From contig CM074188.1 of NCBI GenBank assembly GCA_037179385.1, positions 19,051,318 to 19,115,317 on the forward strand: a DNA stretch of 64,000 nucleotides, in the 5' to 3' direction. This document shows, one piece after another, positions 44,801-53,800 of the stretch (position 1 is its first letter; each line of letters opens with the position of its first letter). Below the pieces are notes generated by a model. The model ran no database searches, was not told the DNA's origin, and was given only the letters and a program-made list of their open reading frames with translations. The position numbers and the translations under genes were made by a program. The DNA is from Holothuria scabra (taxonomy: Eukaryota; Echinodermata; Holothuroidea; Aspidochirotida; Holothuriidae).

Positions 44801-47800
44801 ATTCGTCAGTACGCCAGAAAGGGGATGAAATACAAAGAGGACGTACATAAAAACGGCTCCCTGGAAAAACAATTAACTGGCCAGAAAGTTCCCTTTACAC
44901 AAGTGAAAGCTGCTATGAAAAGTTTCTAAGATATATATGCATAATACTGTAGGTACTGCAATTACATACTATGTACTGCAATCAATAGTGTATGCATGTG
45001 TTACCCAGGTACCCACCCATCATAGCACTACCTGGTTCCAAATCTACTAGATAAACCTAACAAAATTAGCATATGCCAAAAGAATCACCCCACTTTATGC
45101 CATTGCCCTTGGGTAATATTCTGAATAAATGTTTTGGAAAGAGGCCATTACATGTAACATCAGTTTGCCCCAAAATGGCGCTCATGCACGCTACGAAGTT
45201 TATGTATGAAAGCTACATTAGCATGCCCAAATGACTTCAGTCAGGAAGAATCAACATGTTGGTTCTTCCCAAATGAAGTCAGCACAACTTCAAAATGGTC
45301 TTAACATTGCCAATCCCAGTTGTAGTGATGATTGAGTTGCAGTGTGCAAAGTCATGTAGTGTGTGGCTAACTTAACAAAATGTTGCTTTCTTTTAGTCAC
45401 TGTAACATCGGGTACCCAATGGGTATGGCAATCATGTACCTGATTCCTTTTTTTTGGTACCCCTGAAGACAGTAGCAATTAAAAGTCTCAAAGGCTGGCT
45501 GCAACTGAAATTCCAATTCCACGAGACTGATACCCTTCAATTTACAAAATATGTACTATAAAAGCAAACCAAGAAGGCACAGAATATTGAAGCCATTAAA
45601 CAACATCTTCAGTGTCATGAGCAAAGGATGTTGTTGGTCAACTGCTGATGATGCAGAGGTGGTACTTGGTGGCTGATAGGTTTCTCCCTGTGATCATGTT
45701 ACAGTAAGTCTTGTGTCCCTTCAAGAAAAGTGCTTGAATATTTAATATGCAACAAAGTTTACACTAGACCCATGCACATGTGACATCTGCACCATAAAAT
45801 AATGCCAAGCTCCCCTTTTGTCTTCCAGCTGGCCTCTCACAAAACAAACAGAAGGTTTGTAATGGTGCTGACCCACCTATTAGCATTCAATGTGGGTGTC
45901 ATGATTTCAGCACAAATTCCCAATTTTCATCCTGCATGAGACAGAATATATGGATCCATGAAATTAAGCTTTAAATGTCAATTATATTAATTACAAAACT
46001 GAACATTGCATGTGATACTTCTCTTACCCCTACTTCAAGAATGATACACTGATTTACAACCAGTACCGATAATGTTCCCTGTGAAAATGATACATTTAGG
46101 CTGTGGTCAAGAGGCTTTTATTCATGTCCATAGTATCCTTATTTTTCAAATATGTCAGGTCCTTCTGGCCACTATACTGGAGAATGTTGAAGATTTAACA
46201 AAGCTGCATTTTTTTTTAAAGAGTACATATGCCCTCTTCACACCATTTTCTCAAGAACCTCATAAAAGTGTAATGTCATGGTCTTGCAGATGTAGTAAAT
46301 AATATACATAAGTAAATGTGCCTCTATAATTTCACAAGATTTTCAGATCGAATTATCAGATCGTGTTTAGCTGCAGCTTGGGTGTCTCCTGATACACAGG
46401 ATTGTTTTGCCAAGCTCCCATGGACTCTTCACTTGAGATGAAAATGCTGGATCTGTGTCTTGTATGGATCACAAAGACTAGGTAACAGTCACACCTGGCA
46501 AGGCCATAGGTACAGGGGGGGATGTGCCCCCTGCCAAAAGTAGGGATCAATTTTTAATTCTTCAATTAACCTCTCCTCTGTGGGCCTACCTCTCAACCCA
46601 TGGAATGTTGATCAATATACCCTGTGTCCCCCCTCCCCCCCCCCCCCCAAAAAAAAAAACAATCCTGGTTATTGGCCTTCTTATAGGTCAAGGCTATTTG
46701 AACATATGCAGTTAAATTATACAATACGCCTATACAAATTGAAAACGATAGAGAAATTACATGGCAGATTCACATTATGAAGGATGCATGAATCCATAAA
46801 ATATAAAGGAAATTCTATAATAATGATATGCCAACAAGCTAATCATAACTGTTTTATGACCTTGACATACATAGGATGCCCAGAAAAAATACTACTGTAT
46901 GTTACAGTAGAAGAGTAACAAAGGTTGAACCCAGAAAAGTGCATGCTTGTTGGGAAGCTCCTTGGTACAAGTTTCAATCAGAGAATTTGTCATTGTTCAT
47001 TAATTTGCATGCATCCAGCCCAGCTCTGAACAGGATATTTCTGCTGACATGAGGAGGTAAAATATTAAACCTGCCAGTCGTCAAACATCGCTGGTCTTGT
47101 ACTTTCTTAAGGGGTTCATGTCATGCTCCACAGGAAAAGCAATATTCAACTTCAACCAGGTGTCACTTAATGCATACATGATTTTCAAGGTATGTAGGGA
47201 ACTATACATACTATAGACTGGTATATTTAAATTGAAGAATTTGAAAAAAGTAGAAATCATGTTGGTGACATAGTACCAGTATATGTCACACCTGAGATAT
47301 ATTCACATGTATGCCAACTGTGGCATTTATTATTGCATTAGGTGTAAACACATAAAATGCTAAGATGAGGGTAAGGAAACTATATAGAGCATAATCTTTT
47401 TAATGGAAAGTTAAAATTATTCCACATTAGTTTGATAGGTTTACAAGTACAACCCAAACATTCACATTTTCTTTGATGGAACCCTCCTCCCCTAATAAAA
47501 TTGATACATGTATACAAAAAACAATGGAGCTACAAACATGAAAAAACTGAAACTGCACTTTCACTGCACTAACAAGACCAAGGCCTTGATTTCCAGAAAA
47601 CTTCATGGTTGCCCCTGGCAACAATTTAAAAATTTTTAGTTGCAAGGAAATTTAGTTGTCCCAAACATTTTTACCTGATTTTGAAATGTGCTTAATTCCT
47701 TTTTTTAATAGAAAAAAACTGAATTAATGTTTTCTTTTTAAATCTAAATCCAATTTTTTGGTTACCTTTTTCGAGGGCACTCCATGAGACCAAAGGTCAG

Positions 47801-50800
47801 TGAGACTGAAACTTTAAATGAGAAATGGTCCACGAGACCAAAAGTAAGGAAAGATTGACAAGAATAATATCTGAAAGGGTTTGCAAGACTACTGTAGAAG
47901 GTTGAAAATGTTTGCAAGACTGTTCGACATTGTGAGATAGCAGATGAAAACAGACCTGCTAGTGCTAGATTGTAAATGAATACAGGTCAGCAGATTTGTA
48001 AGGAACCCTTTCTTGTTTTTAGTTGCGGTGCCTGCCTTGCAGGCAACCGCAACTAATGCAGTTACTATCGCTATGTCAATTTCTGACTTTTCCGGCACTT
48101 TATTTCTATCTTCTTCTAGATGCTTTGTGGTATCGAAATACGGTTTAATGCAATTTGTAGGGATGGTACTTCTCTTTCGTGTTTTTAAGTTTTGGTGGAA
48201 ATATGATTTTCGTAAGAGTGTAAAATTGGGGGTTTTTTCACGTAAAATTTGCAAACGTGTTCTATTTTTAGTAACAATGTTGCGGAAAAACCAGGTCCGT
48301 GTGTAGTCTGGGGAATAATGTTGTTTAATTTAACACAGCGCCATCATTTTGGTTGTTTTTTTTTAATTCATCGAGGTGTTTAGTGAATTTTGAGTATTTA
48401 TATGAGGATTTCTTTGTAGAGATTTATTCTTTTCAAGTGACATGGTCGGGGTTGCTGTGGAGTAAAAAGTTTGATAGTTTAGAGGAGTTTTGTTCACTGT
48501 TTTTTCATAAAGTAAGTTTCTGTTGGAGGGAAACATTGTTATTGGTAGGTAAATATTATTTGTATGAGTTGGCGAGTATTAATATTTGTGTTATATCAAG
48601 GTGTCTGGTTATGGTAAATTTGTTATTTTAAAGTTTAAAATTATGTGGAGAATATAACAATGCCCAAGAAAGGCTGTTCAAAGATTTTTTTGGTAGAAAG
48701 GAAAGGTTGGCAACAAAGAAAAAGAAAGTAGGGGGTGAATTTCAAGATAAAAGTTATGAAGGGGAGAAAAATGATGATGTTAGAGTTGGGATCAAACAAA
48801 AAATGGCTCTAGTGGATATGAAAAGAGTCAAAGGTGTGATTATGGGGAAAGTAGGGAACATGACGATCTTGATGTATTATTTATACGTTCCGAAAGATCT
48901 ACATGTACATTTTATTTTTTCGTTGTTGTGGGTGGTAATTGTTTTTTTTTTTTTTCGGTGTTTGGCATTATTGGTTACAGAGAAGATGATCATCTTTATT
49001 TAAGACAAGTCATTGTAAGTTCATTATGTACCCCTCCACATATTTACACCACGAGTTGCCATTGCTCAGAAGCTCCACTAAAGAAGAAAGCTTAAAAAAC
49101 CAAATTCAGAGGGAATGTTCTTGGGGACGTTTATACATTTAGGGAGAGGAGCACATCATAAGATGAAGAAGTGTTAACATGAACACATAGTTTAATGTAA
49201 AGAGTAGTCACGGTAGGGTTTTAAGATGTTCATTCATATCTCATTTTATATTTGTATGTGATGAGAGCAACCATTTTTTATTACGCTGGGCGGGGATCTG
49301 TTTGAGATATTGGGAAGAGGTCTGCATGAATGAAGGTTTTGCACAATCATGCAGGGACTGCTTTGGGTCTTCTGCTGGGGGAGAAGCCCTTGAAAACCAA
49401 CTGATTTGGTCTTTTTAAAGGCCATGGATAGTTCATCTCTTGTCAAAAATGTGTTGATTTTGAAATGGTTATTTAAAATTTTGAGGGGCCATATGACAGT
49501 TTGGCTTTCCTTTTTTTAATTGAGCAAGCAAAGACATCCCTTGCCTTCTCCGGGATTTACGTCACTGTAAAACATTTAAAAATGAGTGCCTTATCATTTT
49601 TTTATATTTATGTTAAACGAACGTAAACATTAAATTTGGACCTTCTGTAGAGGGTTTAGATTGTTAGTTTACACAACGAAGTTTTGAACAGGTACAAGAA
49701 AATTCGCAATTGTAAATTTTTAGCCAGGTGGTTCATTTCGTAAATGGTAAAGTAGCAAGACACTTATTTATAAGCTAGTTACGCTCTTTTTTGTTATGTC
49801 ACTGGCTGTGGTGTTATCAGCGAAACGTTTATTTTTCATGAAGTGCGTTTTTTCTTTGAAAGTGATTTGTTGAGCTATTGCATATGAGTGGTTGGAATGA
49901 TGAAATTTGTCTTTTACGGAGTTTTTTACTGGACAGTGCAGTCTTATTCATGGACCTGGCTTTCTTATTGCTTTTGCATATTTTAGGTCATCGTTTGATC
50001 AGTTGCGAGTCATGGCCATACATAAACTTGCTATATTATTATTTTTATAAGAAAAAGAAATGCATGGAAATTATTAAAACAATTTTTATATAGTGCAATG
50101 GCAACAGTTTTGTTCCGTAGTAAGAAGTCACTGCCAGAAAGGCGACAACAAGTTCTTGATATAGAGTGTAGGAAGAAGCGAGACTGTTTAATGATGTGAT
50201 GACAGACTAATCGCCGCTAATAGTTATAAACTAGGGACATCCATATTTTGGTATTCGGGTTTCATGAAGGGACGTATAGATGTTGCAATTTATCTTTTAT
50301 GATTTGTAAGTGATTGATTCGGTTCTCTGATTTGTGGAGGTCAACGCTGCTCAAGTGTTTATACATTACTGAACTAAGAAGTTACTGGGGAAGGGTTAGT
50401 AGTGACGTATGGGTGCGGGATTAATATAAATTGGAGAAACAGTGACAATTAATAGTCCTAAGGCTAGAGTGAAATATCATCATATTAGCATTTATGTTGA
50501 GAGAATGTAGGTGTAAGTAACGCTGACAAAGGAATTTTTACTTTGCTGTTTTATATTTTTTTAAATTTTATTTCATCATTTGTAAAGATTATGGTAAATC
50601 TGAGATATAGACACTTCTTTTGATTCTCGTTAACTTGTTATTACATGTTACTTACAACAATTTTTTTTATTAGGAAAGCTGAGAGTAAACTTGGTGCGGA
50701 GCGAACAGAACTTTTTAAAAACCATTAATCTTTAAAAATTCTTTATGTTCAACATTGGAAATTTTTTCCTTTTGTTCATTAACATAAATCCATCTTCAAC

Positions 50801-53800
50801 CAAGTGACTACAACGTTACTGTCATGTATATACAGACTCATTATCGTTTCCAACATTACGTCATAACAGTGTACTCCACCTGTATTCACTAAACAGCTAA
50901 ACAAATGGCATGTTTTTCCTTATTAACTGCACTTATTAAAATACAATTTTGACTAACGTCTGTTTGGTCGAATGGTCTGTCTTGAGCCTTTGGCGCTTTA
51001 CCATCTTTTATCAGAAACCCTCATGCTGTACAAGGAGTTACTAAGAAGCCGGGACATTAGGGATACCTTATATTGAATGCACGGTAAACAACAGCTTGTA
51101 AAGGACGTTTGAAATGTTATCTGATGTGACGTTTTAATCTTTCTACAGTTCTAAATCTACTGCTGTATCATCTTTTCCTGATTTACTGTCAACTATGAGT
51201 TCCAAATGAGCAAACCTCATTATACCGGCAATCGAGTATTTCTTTGGTGTGTTACACGTTCCACCTCAACCACATTTCTAAAGTGAATGAACAATGTTCC
51301 TGGATTACAAGTGTGAAACTTAACTCTGCTATTGGGCAAAACACAATACAATTATTTTGGAATGGTATTTTTGTCCCCCTAAAATATAAAATCACCTTTA
51401 AAGTACAAGACGACTTGGTTTGTCAGCACCGCAACTCGTCTAGACGTTCGTCTTGTTAGTCTCATACATTCTATTTTCCTTTAGTTTCAGGATCCTTTGG
51501 TCTAGTGCACCTGTTTTGATTTTCAGCCTTGTGAATGTTCAGTTAAATTGTGAACCCTATTTATACTTTCAGTCTCACAAGCTTAAGAAACATTTTTTTT
51601 AACACCCTTGTTTCATATTTTGTAAATTGTAAAAACACATTTTTTCAGGAGGTGTTAGTTTTGCTGGCAATATGTACATTTGCTACTGAACCACAGTAAA
51701 GTTACTCTTTCAAGCCAGATGAATTTTTGCAATGTGCAATAATTGGGACGACACATCTTTAATATTGTTTCAGTACTGTTACTATGTACATTGCTGATAT
51801 TTTGATTGCTGTAAATGATCCCACTTGGAGTCTAACTGCTTCTAAACCTTTCAGGACAAACACAATTTAAAGGGCAGGAGCAGTCATCACAAATTGAAAA
51901 AGTGTAGTAGACTGTCCAATTTCATGATTGGCTGTTGAGGGTCATGTGACAATGTTTTTTCTCATCAAATTTGAAATTTACTGGAAATAATTGCTTGGTG
52001 TACTTTGAATATGCAATAGTTAAATCATAAAATGTAGTGAAAGATACTTTGAAGAGAAATAAGATGAAAATTGTGCTACGTATTTAATAAGTTTGGGGGG
52101 GACTGCTCTTTACCTTTAATGTCAAACTAAGGGTCCAGTCCAACCTTGCAAGGAAAAGGGACAGGGCTAAATAAGTGGTATGTTTAACATGCTGTGCATC
52201 ATTTAATATCATTGAACACTTTATACAATACAACCTCAACCAGTGTTTCTACCAGAGGGGGTAAGGTGGGGACTCCTTCCAGGTGGGTAAAATCCCCCAT
52301 TTCATTTCTCCCAAAATTATAATATTGTCAATACTGGTTTCCTACTCAAACAGAAGACAGTTTTGCAGCAACGTTTGAACTTGTAAACATAAATAAATGG
52401 CCTTTGAAACCATTCAAACTGCACCTTACAAGGAGCCTTGAAGCAACTTTTTGTCCAACTAAGTCCACTTAAGCCTAGGACGTGCATCACTTTGGACTTG
52501 GGGTTTAGCAATAGAAAAGCCCTCACTTCTGGAAGAATCCCTGTCACAAAAAATTACTCTGAGGAAGTATTCCATGGCCATCTTCAAAGTGTACACCAAA
52601 AAATTCAAAATGGGCAAAAATATATCCCTCCCTTAATGTCCTGGGGGAGAGGATTCTCATAAAATTTAGGTCTTCAATATCCATGATATCCTCAGCTAAG
52701 GCAACTTTTCCATCCATTAACAGGGTTGTCGACTTTTTCATCAAATCAATTATTTTTTTTATTTACATCATGATTTTTGCAATTAAAATCATGATTTTAA
52801 TCATGACATCAATCAACTGGCTTTAAATCAAACAACCCTGTCCATAAGTCATCCAGGACAATAAAATCCATGTTGACACAACCACAAATGAAAATAACAC
52901 ACTCCTGGTATAAAAGCCACTTAAAGGTGGGGTTTTTGAGGTCAGGAGTCGGTCAGGAGTCAGAACCCAATCCATTTTCTGTGCTCAATGAGCCTGGAAA
53001 TGACAACTCAAATTTCTCATGTTTGTTCAGACTTGCAATGTTTAATTTCCTGTAAATGTGACCATGCATATTCCATGAAAATGACAGTTGACACAAGATT
53101 TTAGCAAAACAAAGTGAAGTTCCCTAGCTTACATCAAGTGTACAAAATTTCTGGTTCATTTTTATCTCCATTTATAAGGTGAAAATAGTACTAGGTCTAA
53201 AAAAATGATGTCTCACTCATTTCCAAATAGAACTATTCCCAATATTTTCCAACCCCGATATGGTTATGGTAGAACTGTATACACAAAGCAAAAAGTGTTA
53301 AATACTGTAGTTGCAAAAACCACAGCATTACTTACTGCCTATTTGCTAATAACTAAGAATCAGCATGAGGCCATTCTTAAATTTACAGTACTAATCAGAT
53401 ATAAGTTTTTACTAATTATAGCATAATGGGTAGAACACTAGATATTAAAAATGATGTATGGACAAGGATTTAGTTTTGACTGATGTGGGAGTGGCTACTG
53501 TAGCTAGAAGAAAGTACAGTAGGCTGGGAGAATTGAAATTATTTGGGATGATGAATATCTGTATTTTAAAAAATTTCTTTCAAGTAACCAAGAACAGAAA
53601 TTAAAATTGTACTGTACATTGAGCAATAATTTGCAATATCCTTGATGTGCCAAAGTGTGATAGCACTGTACTGTTACTTCTAAAACTGGAACCAACTGAC
53701 ATTGTGCGTGATGCTCTGCATAAGCAATGGAGTAAGGAAACAAGCCAGAGAGCCACAACTGGAAAAAAGGCTGTGGTCGGCTTGACTTGAACCAACAGGT

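Noticed and set aside
44588..44929. 113-codon + strand frame
   Set aside because: It runs across the terminal inverted repeat of a miniature transposon and has no coding signature.
48013..48306. Overlapping frames on both strands near 47889-48306 that looked like a transposon protein
   Set aside because: No motif could be assigned and no extended frame or terminal repeats support a coding element. Kept only as part of the T/G-rich segment.
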